Shown here: one piece after another, positions 26,632 through 34,509 of the stretch
Layout of the letters: the number at the start of each line of letters is the position of its first letter
Position numbering within the stretch: position 1 is the first letter of the stretch
NCBI RefSeq assembly: GCF_900090245.1
Contig: NZ_FMDN01000013.1
Span: 62,001 to 126,000, forward strand
Direction: 5' to 3'
Length of the DNA stretch: 64,000 nt
Origin: Micromonospora halophytica
Lineage (GTDB): Bacteria > Actinomycetota > Actinomycetes > Mycobacteriales > Micromonosporaceae
Position numbers and translations under genes: made by a program
The notes under the pieces: model-generated
Databases searched by the model: none
What the model saw: the letters and a program-made list of their open reading frames with translations, nothing else
What the model was told of the DNA's origin: nothing

Positions 26632-27452
26632 GATTCCTTCTCCGCCCGCTTGTACGTGCTGAGGCCCGGCTGGTAGCTGCGCTTCTCGAACTGCTTCAGG
26701 GCCACGTTGATCCACTCGTTGCCGCTGAGCCGGGAGAGCTCCCAGAGCTTCGCCTGGTCGTAGTCGATCGCGGTCGGCAGGTCCATGGTCGTGGTCCGCT
26801 CGTAGACCTGCTTCGCCAGCTCCAGAGTGACCGGGTTCTTGTTGATGATCTTGCCGACGATGCGGTCGGTCTCCGCGTCGAGCTGCTCCAGCGGCACCGC
26901 CTTGTTGACCAGCCCGTACTCCTCCGCCTGCTTGCCGGTGAGGGTGTCGCCGGTGAGGATGTAGTAGAGGGCCTGCTTGCGGGGCAGGTTGTGGGTCGCC
27001 GCCCAGCTGGCGCCGCCGGCCGGGAAGATCCCGAAGTTGATCTCCGAGAGACCGAAGAGCGCGGTCTCGGACGCGACCGCGAGATCGCAGAGACCGGTCA
27101 CCTCGAAGCCACCCCCGAAGGCGAAGCCGTTCACCTTGGCGATGGTCACCGCCGGGAACGCCTTCAGACGCTGGAACCACTTCAGCGCCACCAGGTTGGT
27201 CCGGTAGAACAGCTGCGGGTCGTCGAACGGGCGGAGGAAGCACTCCTCCAGGTCCATGCCCGCGCTGAAGCTGTTGCCGTTACCGGTCAACACGACCGCC
27301 TTGACGCCACCGGCCTCCTCGATCGCGTCCAGGGCGACGTGCATGTCGCGGTGCATCTGCGGATTCATCGCGTTCTTCTTGTCGGGCCGATTGAAGTAGA
27401 TCGTCGCCGTCGGCCCGTCGATCTCGAGCTTCACAGTGTCCATGGTGGTCAT
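26628..27452 (-). CDS. p-Hydroxycinnamoyl-CoA hydratase/lyase (crotonase family)
   Basis: The protein has 274 residues. The crotonase core has FSAGMDLEECFLRPFDDP, GFAFGGGFEVTGLCDLA (a Glu in the oxyanion turn) and LSEINFGIFPAGGASWAA. These are distinctive of the HCHL/feruloyl-CoA hydratase-lyase subgroup rather than ordinary enoyl-CoA hydratases. It hydrates and cleaves feruloyl- or coumaroyl-CoA to vanillin or 4-hydroxybenzaldehyde and acetyl-CoA. GGAGAGAAGG precedes the ATG. It is first in a two-gene operon with the ligase. No vanillin dehydrogenase follows, so the aldehyde might be a building block or handled elsewhere. Confidence 0.9.
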   Translation of the reverse strand: MTTMDTVKLEIDGPTATIYFNRPDKKNAMNPQMHRDMHVALDAIEEAGGVKAVVLTGNGNSFSAGMDLEECFLRPFDDPQLFYRTNLVALKWFQRLKAFPAVTIAKVNGFAFGGGFEVTGLCDLAVASETALFGLSEINFGIFPAGGASWAATHNLPRKQALYYILTGDTLTGKQAEEYGLVNKAVPLEQLDAETDRIVGKIINKNPVTLELAKQVYERTTTMDLPTAIDYDQAKLWELSRLSGNEWINVALKQFEKRSYQPGLSTYKRAEKES

Positions 27453-27848
27453 GTTCCGGCCTTCTCTCCCCTAGACGACATTTGCACTGACACAGCTTTC
27501 GACGCTTGCCCGAAGAGTTGTCGGGGCCTTTTGCAGATAGGCCTGCTCCGGCGAAGCGAACCGCGGGTCGAGCATCACAGGATCAATATCGGCGTGACTT
27601 CTCTCAACGTGCTCCGCGACGGCTGCTACTTCGAAATTGCCTTCCGCTCCTGCGCGAGGAACGGCGGAACCGGAACGAGAGCACTTTGAGAGAGGTACGG
27701 GAGTGTCCGGTGATCGAGGATGGCCGATAGTCGCGACGCAGCGGGGGCGGTTCATCCGCGACGGTCCCGAGACGAATTCTCGGGGTGCCGATACAGAACA
27801 CCGACCACCCGGGGTGTTCTGGACAGGAAGAGGAGTGGGAAATTGACG
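27453..27848. other. Divergent intergenic region, comparatively AT-rich
   Basis: These 396 bp lie between the hydratase-lyase and hydrolase genes. They should hold both promoters; an inverted repeat lies at 27794-27821. No credible gene was seen. Base composition is visibly less GC-rich than the flanks. Confidence 0.6.
27794..27821. promoter_or_regulatory. Candidate regulator site upstream of the hydrolase gene
   Basis: CAGAACACC and GGTGTTCTG form a perfect 9-bp inverted repeat with a 10-base centre, 27 bp upstream of the hydrolase start. The spacing, one helical turn between arms, suits a dimeric repressor. Confidence 0.45.
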
Positions 27849-28766
27849 ATGAACAAGCGTGAGGCGACCACGGCCGTACCGACCGACGCCCAGCTGGCGG
27901 AATCGTTGGACGGAGACTTCCGCAGCGACCACGTCACCGTGGACGGTCTCCGCCTCCACTACGTCGCCGGCGGGAGCGGCAGCCCGCTGATCCTGCTGCC
28001 GGGTTGGCCGCAGACCTGGTGGGAGTTCCACAAGGTGATGCCCGCACTCGCGGCGGCCGGCCGCCGGGTCATCGTCGTGGACCTCCCCGGCATGGGCGGC
28101 TCCGACAAGCCCGCCACCGGTTACGACAAGAAGACGATGGCCTCGGTCATCCACGGATTCGTCCGCGCGCTCGGCTACGAGCAGGTGGACATCGCCGGAC
28201 ACGACATCGGCGCGCAGGTCGCCTTCAGCTTCGCGGTCAACCACCCGGAGGCCACCCGGAAGGTCGCGCTGCTGGACGTCGTCCACCCGGACGCTTCCCT
28301 GTACCAGATCCCGATGCTCCTGCCCCCGGGCGCGCCCTTCTTCCCGTGGTGGTTCGCCTTCAACCAGGTCGTCGGCCTGCCCGAGGACCTGCTGGCCGGC
28401 CGCGCCCGGTACCTCGTCGACTGGATCTTCGACAACTTCCTGATGGACAAGAGCGCGGTGGGCCCGCTGGACCGGGCCGTCTACGCCCACCACTACGACA
28501 ACCGGGACGCGATCCGGGGCGGCAGCGGCTGGTACCAGACGTTCGGCCAGGACATCGTCGACCTCGGGACCTACGGCAAGGTGACCGCGCCGATTCTCGG
28601 CATGGTCTCCAACCTCGGCGACGGCATGTTCGCCGCGCAGATGCAGGCCACGCTGCCGAACCAGGGCACCGACGTCCGGGTGGTCGTGGTGCCGGACGCG
28701 GGCCACTACTTCGTCGAGGAGGCGCCCCAGGCGGTGATCGACGAGTTCAACAGGTTCTTCGTCTGA
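27849..28766 (+). CDS. Alpha/beta hydrolase, epoxide hydrolase/dehalogenase type
   Basis: The protein has 305 residues. LILLPGWPQTWWEFHKVMPAL carries the HGxP-like oxyanion region (here PGWP), and the nucleophile elbow is VDIAGHDIGAQVAF: Asp instead of Ser, as in epoxide hydrolases and haloacetate dehalogenases. DAGHYFVEEAP holds the catalytic His. A helical cap with a Trp/Tyr-rich stretch (FPWWFAFNQV) lies between. In enediyne pathways epoxide hydrolases act on the core (SgcF, NcsF2), but those are larger, so a direct equivalence is not claimed. GAGGAG lies upstream of the ATG at 27849. Confidence 0.87.
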   Translation: MNKREATTAVPTDAQLAESLDGDFRSDHVTVDGLRLHYVAGGSGSPLILLPGWPQTWWEFHKVMPALAAAGRRVIVVDLPGMGGSDKPATGYDKKTMASVIHGFVRALGYEQVDIAGHDIGAQVAFSFAVNHPEATRKVALLDVVHPDASLYQIPMLLPPGAPFFPWWFAFNQVVGLPEDLLAGRARYLVDWIFDNFLMDKSAVGPLDRAVYAHHYDNRDAIRGGSGWYQTFGQDIVDLGTYGKVTAPILGMVSNLGDGMFAAQMQATLPNQGTDVRVVVVPDAGHYFVEEAPQAVIDEFNRFFV

Positions 28767-29012
28767 CCCCTTCGTCCCGCGCCGGCCCCGCCACCGGGTC
28801 CCGGCCCCTGACCCGCGCCACCGACGGCGCCCGACCTGCCCCGGCACCTGCCGCCGACCCGACCGCGCCTCGGTCGCGAGCGGTGGGGGCCAGCCCGATC
28901 CGCTCGCGCGACACCAGCGGATCAAGCAATACGGGAGAAGTGCCGACGGGGCGTTTCAGGAACTCTGTTCCAAAGATCCTAGTTACTCCGGAAATTCCAG
29001 TGAGGAGCGGAC

Positions 29013-30197
29013 ATGTCAACTGTCGTCATCCCGAACCGGGAAGAGCTGGTGCGGCGGGTACGCGAGATCTCGCCCGTGCTGCGGGCCAACGCCACGTGGT
29101 CGACGGAGAACCGCCGGCTGCACGAGGAGACGGTCAAGGCCCTGACCGACACGGGCGTGTTCCGGATGAGGATCCCGAAGCGCTACGGCGGCTACGAGAG
29201 CGACGCGCAGACCATGGTCGCCGTGGCCGACGAGATCGCCCAGGCCGACGGCTCGGCCGCGTGGGTGGTGTCCTGTTCCTGGATCGCCACCTGGGGCCTG
29301 GGCCTGTTCCCGGACGCGGTCCAGGAGGAGGTCTTCGCGGACCCGGACGTGCAGGTCTGCACCACCATCGGCCCGGGCACCGCGACGGCCGTCCCGGTCG
29401 ACGGCGGCATCCTGGTCAACGGCTCGTGGCCGTGCATCAGCGGCGCGCTGAGCAGCCGGTGGCAGCAGATCGGGGCGATCCTGCTCGACCCGGCCGGGGA
29501 CCCGTACCCGGTGATGGGTCCGGTCCTCCTGTCGGACCTGGAGATCTCCGACGACTGGCACACCAGCGGCCTGCGCGGCACCGGCAGCGTCGCCACCACC
29601 GCCAAGGACCTCTTCATCCCGCAGGAGCGCGTCCTTGCGGCGCCCATGGTGGTCAACGGCCAGTCGGTCTCGAAGCTGAACGCCGACGTGCCGATGTACC
29701 GGGCTCCGTTCATCTCCGTGGGCGCGGCGTCCACCGTCGGTGTCGCCATCGGTATGGCCAAGGCGATTCGGGACGTCTTCTTCGAGCGGCTGCCCGGCCG
29801 CAAGCTCACCTACACCGAGTACCCGAGTCAGGCCGAGGCCCCGGTGACCCATCTGCGGGTCGCCGAGGCGGTCATGAAGATCGACGAGGCGGAGTTCCAC
29901 GCGCAGCGTCTGGCCGCCACCGTGGACGCCAAGTGCGCCTCCGGCGAGGCCTGGGAGATGACGGAGCGCGGTCGCAGCCGGGCGGACGAGGGTGCGGCCG
30001 TGCGGCTGACCCGGGAGGCGGCGGAGATCTTCGCCGGGTCCAGCGGCGGTTCCTCGGCGTACACCAAGGTGCCGATCCAGCGGATCGTCAACGACCTGCA
30101 GACCTTCAGCCTGCACGCGATGATGAACCCGGACGTGAACGCCGAGACCTACGGCCGGATCCTCTGCGGCCTGGACCCGAACACCTACTACGTCTGA
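29013..30197 (+). CDS. Flavin-dependent monooxygenase of acyl-CoA dehydrogenase fold
   Basis: The protein has 394 residues. The order helical N-terminus (VRRVREISPVLRANATWSTENRRL), middle beta domain (GGILVNGSWPCISGALSSRWQQIGA, then LRGTGSVATTAKDLFIP) and C-terminal helical bundle with SGGSSAYTKVPIQRIVNDLQTFSLHAMMN matches group D two-component monooxygenases such as HsaA and HpaH-like hydroxylases, not beta-oxidation dehydrogenases. It lacks the catalytic Glu context of the latter. Such enzymes hydroxylate phenols using FMNH2 or FADH2 from a separate reductase; the one at 4713-5261 is a candidate partner. GAGGAG precedes the ATG. Confidence 0.85.
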   Translation: MSTVVIPNREELVRRVREISPVLRANATWSTENRRLHEETVKALTDTGVFRMRIPKRYGGYESDAQTMVAVADEIAQADGSAAWVVSCSWIATWGLGLFPDAVQEEVFADPDVQVCTTIGPGTATAVPVDGGILVNGSWPCISGALSSRWQQIGAILLDPAGDPYPVMGPVLLSDLEISDDWHTSGLRGTGSVATTAKDLFIPQERVLAAPMVVNGQSVSKLNADVPMYRAPFISVGAASTVGVAIGMAKAIRDVFFERLPGRKLTYTEYPSQAEAPVTHLRVAEAVMKIDEAEFHAQRLAATVDAKCASGEAWEMTERGRSRADEGAAVRLTREAAEIFAGSSGGSSAYTKVPIQRIVNDLQTFSLHAMMNPDVNAETYGRILCGLDPNTYYV

Positions 30198-30223
30198 GTG
30201 GTCCCGCCACGCCGGACGTGAGG

Positions 30224-30269
30224 ACCTCCCGGGTGGGTGTGGCACCAGCCCACACCCACCTCGGGAGGT
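30224..30269. terminator. Long hairpin with one bulge between convergent genes
   Basis: Arms 30224-30242 and 30250-30269 pair over 19 bp with a single one-base bulge, around a 7-base loop, 27 bp after the monooxygenase stop. It is a likely bidirectional terminator. Confidence 0.7.
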
Positions 30270-30359
30270 TGTCGCGTTCCCGTGCCGGGCCCGGGCCGGC
30301 GGGATACGCCAGGACCGGCCACCTCGCCCGTGGTCAGACCACCGGCCCGGCACGGCGCA

Positions 30360-31121
30360 TCAGTTGACGCTCATGCCGCAGGTCAGGTTCACCACTGATC
30401 CCGACATGGCGGAGGCGCCGTCCGAGGCGATGAACGCCGCGGTGCGCGCCACGTCGTTCAGGGTGGGAAGGCGCTTGAGCAGCGTCATGCCCTCGAGGAA
30501 CTCCCGGAACTCCGGCTCCGGCATGGGATAGTCCGGCGCGCTGAGCGTCTCGCCGATGCGGTGGGGTCGCAGGCAGGCGACCCGGATCCCGGCCGGTCCG
30601 AGTTCGGCCGCGAGCGTCCGGCTGAGCGCCTCGACGCTCGCGCAGGCGACCCCGAATCCACCGGTCCCCGCGATGGCCAGGGTGGCCGGCGATGCGGAGA
30701 GGGTGAGGATGGTGCCCGAACCCCGCTGGGCCATGTGACGCGCGGCGACCCGGGAGGTCAGGAACTGCGACGACGTCCAGGTCGCGATCGGGAACATGAA
30801 GTCGGCGAGGGAGAGTTCGACCAGCGGCACACCCTGCACCGCGTCGATACCGATCGCGTTCAACACCACGTCCGGCGCGCCGGCCCGGGCGGCCACGTCG
30901 GCGAGGTAGCCCTCCACGTCGGACTCGTTGGAGGCGTCGACCTGCGCGACCTGGGCGGTGCCGCCCTTGGCGGCGATGTCGCGCTGGACGTCCTCCACGG
31001 ACGCCGACGTACGACCGCTGAGGAACACCGCCGCGCCCTCCTCGGCGAAATGGCGGGCGACCGCACCACCCACCGCGCCACCAGCGCCGAAGACCACCGC
31101 GACCTTGCCATCGAGGAGCAT
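30360..31121 (-). CDS. SDR-fold protein with degenerate active site
   Basis: The protein has 253 residues. The N-terminus is a normal SDR (LLDGKVAVVFGAGGAVGGAVARHFAEEGAAV; NAIGID in place of NNAG), and the C-terminal ARTAAFIASDGASAMSGSVVNLTCG is classical. The catalytic YxxxK is missing: where relatives read YAASKAAVEALTRTLAAE this one reads FGVACASVEALSRTLAAE, so Tyr is Phe and Lys is Cys. The Ser of the triad region (LSASPATLA) remains. It may be a binding or scaffolding protein, or use a different chemistry. GGAAGG precedes the ATG. It is convergent with the monooxygenase gene. Confidence 0.87.
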   Translation of the reverse strand: MLLDGKVAVVFGAGGAVGGAVARHFAEEGAAVFLSGRTSASVEDVQRDIAAKGGTAQVAQVDASNESDVEGYLADVAARAGAPDVVLNAIGIDAVQGVPLVELSLADFMFPIATWTSSQFLTSRVAARHMAQRGSGTILTLSASPATLAIAGTGGFGVACASVEALSRTLAAELGPAGIRVACLRPHRIGETLSAPDYPMPEPEFREFLEGMTLLKRLPTLNDVARTAAFIASDGASAMSGSVVNLTCGMSVN

Positions 31122-31529
31122 AGAAGCACCTTCCGTTGATCATCATCGCGACGACGGAGGCGCGTGGAGGCCCACCACCAGCCTCCGACGCCACGCGTCC
31201 GACCCCACCCGCCGTCTCGGACATCGCCACACTAATCAGCACAATACGGATATCTGGTCAGGCAGGTCGGCGTGTTCGAGAGATCCTGATCAGCCGTACC
31301 GCAGGTCGGCGGGGAGCGACGCGCCGGCCGGCCCCGACGGCAACGGCGACCAGCGCCGGACCCGCGGCCACGCCGAGCAGCTCCGAGACGAACCGGCACC
31401 CCTGGGCCTGCAGACCGGTGGCAGGCCCCGTCCGTCGTCACCTCCCGACTCCGGCGCGAGCAGGCCTCGATCGGTCGTTGACGGCGCTGGTGGATGCTGC
31501 CCGCATCGACAGTCGCCGAAGGAGGACCC
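31122..31529. other. Intergenic region with no recognised gene
   Basis: These 408 bp lie between two divergently oriented genes. The stretch near 31225-31260 is AT-richer and could be promoter DNA. An 8-bp palindrome CTGATCAG occurs at 31286-31293. Nothing else was recognised. Confidence 0.5.
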
Positions 31530-31769
31530 GTGTCCGGAACCGGAGGACCGACCTGGTACGGCCGGGTCGCGCGGACCACCCTGCGGGGCATCCACGCCGG
31601 GCTCGTCACCCTGGGCAACATGATGGTTCTCGTCCACGCGGACAGCACCGACCGGGGGTCGTCGGCCGCCTCCGGCCCGCCGGCCGGTCACCCGGAGCGG
31701 CTGGTGTCCCATCTCCCGCCCTCGGACGTGGAGTCCGGCCTGTGGCGGCAGGTGCGCGGGTCACGGTGA
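31530..31769 (+). CDS. Small DUF6059-like protein
   Basis: The protein has 79 residues from a GTG start with GAAGGAGGA just upstream, one of the best ribosome sites in the window. The sequence WYGRVARTTLRGIHAGLVTLGN, an amphipathic to hydrophobic N-terminal segment, followed by AGHPERLVSHLPPSDVESGLWRQV, resembles the short DUF6059 proteins often found in actinomycete biosynthetic loci; the GHPERL...P.S..E...W pattern is the basis. The function of that family is not established. A regulatory or membrane-associated peptide is possible. Confidence 0.6.
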   Translation: MSGTGGPTWYGRVARTTLRGIHAGLVTLGNMMVLVHADSTDRGSSAASGPPAGHPERLVSHLPPSDVESGLWRQVRGSR

Positions 31770-31821
31770 CGGTCGATCGATCCCGCTCGGCAGGGCGGGT
31801 TGGCCGGGCGGACGTCTGACC

Positions 31822-32094
31822 TCACCCGCCGTCTGGCGCAGCCATCTCCGCCATCTCGTGATCAGGAAGTCGTAGGATGACACGCACCCCCTCATGCCCA
31901 ACCAGCCCGCTCGGGTCGGCGTGCAGTCGACGGTCGGGGCCGAGCAGGTACTCGGGCTGCTCGGCCGGTCCGGCGGTGAACGTCTCCGCGACGACGGGCC
32001 GGTCATCGATGAAAACCATCGTCTCGACGGCACCGGCGTATTCAGGGTCGGCTACCGCGACCCGGATCTAGATTCGGCTGGTGGCAGTGTCCAT
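31822..32094 (-). pseudogene. Probable broken small gene (in-frame TAG after 8 codons)
   Basis: From the ATG at 32094 the frame reads 8 codons, then TAG (32068-32070), then a protein-like stretch of about 81 residues to the stop at 31822 (VAVADPEYAGAVETMVFIDD, then GPAEQPEYLLGPDRRLHADP). The downstream part has the look of a real small cytosolic protein, and its in-frame ATG at 32019 could start a 65-residue version. The match between the ATG-led and downstream frames suggests a nonsense mutation or a shortened gene. I do not recognise a named family with confidence. Confidence 0.4.
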
Positions 32095-32166
32095 GGTGTT
32101 CCCTGTCGGTCGTGGCAGCCGGTTCGTGTTCGGCGGCAACTGATCAAGGCGGGCTACGCTGCTGCG

Positions 32167-32796
32167 ATGCTGTTTGAGCCGGGCAAAATCATCAGTCGTC
32201 GTTATCTTCGCGGACGGTGGTGTACGTGGGTGCAGCCGATGCGCGTCATCGCCGACAACGAAGACGGGCTGCTGCTCTGGCATCCAGCCGGCAGTGACTT
32301 CGCCCGCCTTGTCGACGCGGACGGCAAGACCCAGCACGAGGTCACCGTCGATCGGATGCGTGACCCGAAGCTGGTGCTCCTGACCTGGCAGAAGTACGAC
32401 ATTCTGGTCCTCATGCCGCCGCGGGCCGCCTACTCGGTGTGGTGGTTCTTCCGCGATGGCACATTCACCGGCTGGTACGTCAACCTCGAAACGCCCTACC
32501 GCCGGCAGCCCGACGGTGTCGACACCAACGACCTGATCCTCGACATCGTCGTGACCCCGGACCGGCAGTGGGAGTGGAAGGACGTCGACGAGTTCGACGG
32601 GCACATCGGAAACCCCCTCTACTTCGACAGAGCTACGGCCGACGCCGTCCGCGCCGAGGGGGAACGGCTCATCAAGCTGATCGCCGCAGGCGACTTTCCC
32701 TTCGACGGCACGTACACCGACTTCCGCCCTGACCAGCGCTGGCCGACGCTGCGGCTCCCGGCGCCCCTCGACCCGCAGCCGGGCCTGGCCGAATAG
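32167..32796 (+). CDS. DUF402 (FomD-like) protein
   Basis: The protein has 209 residues from the ATG at 32167. The core WWFFRDGTFTGWYVNLETPYRR, then VDTNDLILDIVVTPDRQWEWKDVDEFD, is the DUF402 domain. Characterised relatives are metal-dependent phosphatases or nucleotide hydrolases, such as the fosfomycin-pathway protein FomD. Acidic residues in DTNDLILDI and EWKDVDEFD are the likely metal ligands. The frame is open upstream to 31894 but without supporting features. It stands alone, and its role here is unknown. Confidence 0.85.
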   Translation: MLFEPGKIISRRYLRGRWCTWVQPMRVIADNEDGLLLWHPAGSDFARLVDADGKTQHEVTVDRMRDPKLVLLTWQKYDILVLMPPRAAYSVWWFFRDGTFTGWYVNLETPYRRQPDGVDTNDLILDIVVTPDRQWEWKDVDEFDGHIGNPLYFDRATADAVRAEGERLIKLIAAGDFPFDGTYTDFRPDQRWPTLRLPAPLDPQPGLAE

Positions 32797-32977
32797 GTCC
32801 CCTGCACCGGAGTCCCCTCGCCGGTCCGGCGAGCGGCAGCAGGTGCGTCCCGGCGGGCGCGACGGCCGGCTGCCGGCGCGTTCACCGGCAACGTCGGTTC
32901 CGGATACGGAGTGTGCGCGATGCTCATGCGTAAGATCCGACGCTCCGACTGACCCCGACCGCTCGGAGGGTTGTGTC

Positions 32978-33483
32978 ATGGACACTGCCAGATCCCGCTC
33001 GACCCTCCACAGCCTGATCGGGCTTCGGCTGCCTGCCTCGCCGTCGCGACCGTCATCAACGTCGCTCCAAGCCCGGCCACGCCTGAGGGGAACTGGCGGC
33101 CACCAGCCGGCTACGTCCTCGCCGACGCGGTCTCGCTCGACGACGAGCACACGTTGCGGCTCTGGACCGGACCGTCCGGCTGGTATGTCGAGAGCCTGCT
33201 GTCCGGTCGGCACCAGGCTGCCGTCGGTGCAGCGGATGGCGGAGACGGGTACAGCGTGAGCGAGGTCCTCGATGGTCTGGTGGGCCAGCTACCCACCGCT
33301 GGCGTGGCGGCCGTCGCGGTCGGGTCGCCGACCCGGGTACGCGCGGAGGTTCACTCTGGAGTGTTCTTCGTTCCCGCCTCGGTGATCGGAGACGCCGATC
33401 GGGCGGTCCCGGTGATTCCGCTCGGCGTGAACGGCATTGCCCTCGCCCCGGAGACCCTCGTAGAGGTCGCCGGACGCAGCTGA
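32978..33483 (+). pseudogene. Putative secreted protein gene with an apparent frameshift
   Basis: GGAGGG (32965-32970) sits 7 bp before ATG 32978, which opens MDTARSRSTLHSLIG. That frame then becomes low-complexity. From about 33022 the +2 frame continues as ASAACLAVATVINVAPSPATPEGNW and on to a normal-looking 150-residue protein ending at 33483 (ADAVSLDDEHTLRLWTGPSGWYVESLL). Joined, the two parts make a positively charged start plus hydrophobic signal-like helix plus soluble domain, so one base appears to be missing near 33020-33024. It could be a real mutation or a sequence error. No family recognised. Confidence 0.5.
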
Positions 33484-33738
33484 ACGCCCGTGCCTCAGGG
33501 GCACCGCCGCGCCGCCCGCCTCGAGAGGCGCCCCTACCCGGTGCGCCCGCCGGATCGATTGACAGGCATTAATCAGCATGATGGACGTTTGTCCTCTATT
33601 GGACGATGTGCAGCCCCTTTCTCAATTCCACGGGCACGGATTGGGTTCGAGGGGTAGCGCATCGCTGTTCTTCGTTGGATGATTGCCGCCGACGTACGGC
33701 TGATCCCGGCGTGCTGACGCCGACTGAAGGGCTATTAC

Positions 33739-34443
33739 GTGAAGCGTGAACACCCACCTGTGTTGCCTGGCACCGGTGCTACGGACTACGCGCGCTATAT
33801 GCGCACGGACGTGCTGCTCGACCTGCAACGGTCCCAGGACGAAGTGATTCACCGCGACGAACTACTCTTTCAGGTGGTGCACCAGTCCACCGAGCTGTGG
33901 CTGAAACTGGCGGCGGCCGAGCTGACCGAGGCGACCGCCCGGGTGAACGCCGGGGACCTGGCGGTGGCCGAGTCGCTGCTGGCCCGGGCGACGCTCGCGA
34001 TGCGGATGGTCACCGACCACCTGGAGATGTTCCGGCATCTGTCCCCGGTGGACTTTCAGGCGATGCAGCCCGCGCTGGGTAACGGTTCCGGTGCCGAGTC
34101 GCCCGGCTGGCGGCAGATCCAAGCGGCCAGTCGTCAACTCGGGCGTGCGTTCGCCGACCACGTCGCCGGCCGCGGGATCCCGATGGCGAAGCTGTGCCCG
34201 GCGGATCCGGCGGACCCGGTGCACCGGCTGGCCGAGGCGATGGTGGAGTGGGACGAGCGGGTGTCGCTGTGGCGGGCCCGGCACTACCAGGTGGCCCTGC
34301 GGGTCGGGGGCCACGCTCCGGCCGGCGTAGCGGGCAGCCCGGCGACCATGCTCGCCAAACTCGTCGGACACCGGTTCTTCCCGGACCTGTGGCAGGCCCG
34401 GCTGCACCCCACTGGTGACGAGACCGGCACCGCCCAGCCCTGA
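33739..34443 (+). CDS. Tryptophan 2,3-dioxygenase
   Basis: The 234-residue protein is slightly short for the family. Hallmarks are RDELLFQVVHQSTELWLKL (distal His in VVHQ), FQAMQPALGNGSGAESPGWR, and the heme-ligand region LWRARHYQVALRVGGH, then GVAGSPATMLAKLVGHRFFPDLWQAR. The reaction is oxidative opening of the tryptophan indole ring to N-formylkynurenine. A GTG start with GAAGGG 8 bp upstream is chosen. It is the first gene of a four-gene operon with a TDO-like protein, kynureninase and methyltransferase, which points to an anthranilate-type precursor rather than general tryptophan catabolism. Confidence 0.9.
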   Translation: MKREHPPVLPGTGATDYARYMRTDVLLDLQRSQDEVIHRDELLFQVVHQSTELWLKLAAAELTEATARVNAGDLAVAESLLARATLAMRMVTDHLEMFRHLSPVDFQAMQPALGNGSGAESPGWRQIQAASRQLGRAFADHVAGRGIPMAKLCPADPADPVHRLAEAMVEWDERVSLWRARHYQVALRVGGHAPAGVAGSPATMLAKLVGHRFFPDLWQARLHPTGDETGTAQP

Positions 34444-34509
34444 TACGCACTCGCCGGAAGTGACCGGCAGCCTCGACTGTAGGCGTCCGGAATTGTCGAA
34501 GGGTGGATC

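Noticed and set aside
24793..26676. Long plus-strand open frame opposite the ligase operon
   Set aside because: Arg/His/Val-rich translation with no domain; a GC-skew shadow of the minus-strand ligase.
25081..27243. A 720-residue open frame joining the ligase to upstream sequence
   Set aside because: The extra N-terminal part is the antiphase shadow of the hydratase-lyase gene; the ligase starts at 26631 with its own ribosome site and an ATGA overlap.
27471..28925. 484-residue minus-strand frame opposite the hydrolase gene
   Set aside because: No recognisable domain; the opposite strand holds a clear alpha/beta hydrolase.
10335..31121. Assigning the whole oxidoreductase region to an anthraquinone-fused enediyne
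   Set aside because: Suggestive by position and enzyme types, but no diagnostic gene for that subclass could be identified by reading alone.
32082..32990. Shared 13-mer ATGGACACTGCCA at 32082-32094 (minus) and 32978-32990 (plus), suggesting duplicated gene starts
   Set aside because: Identity ends after 13 bases and flanks differ; repeats of this length are expected by chance in 64 kb.
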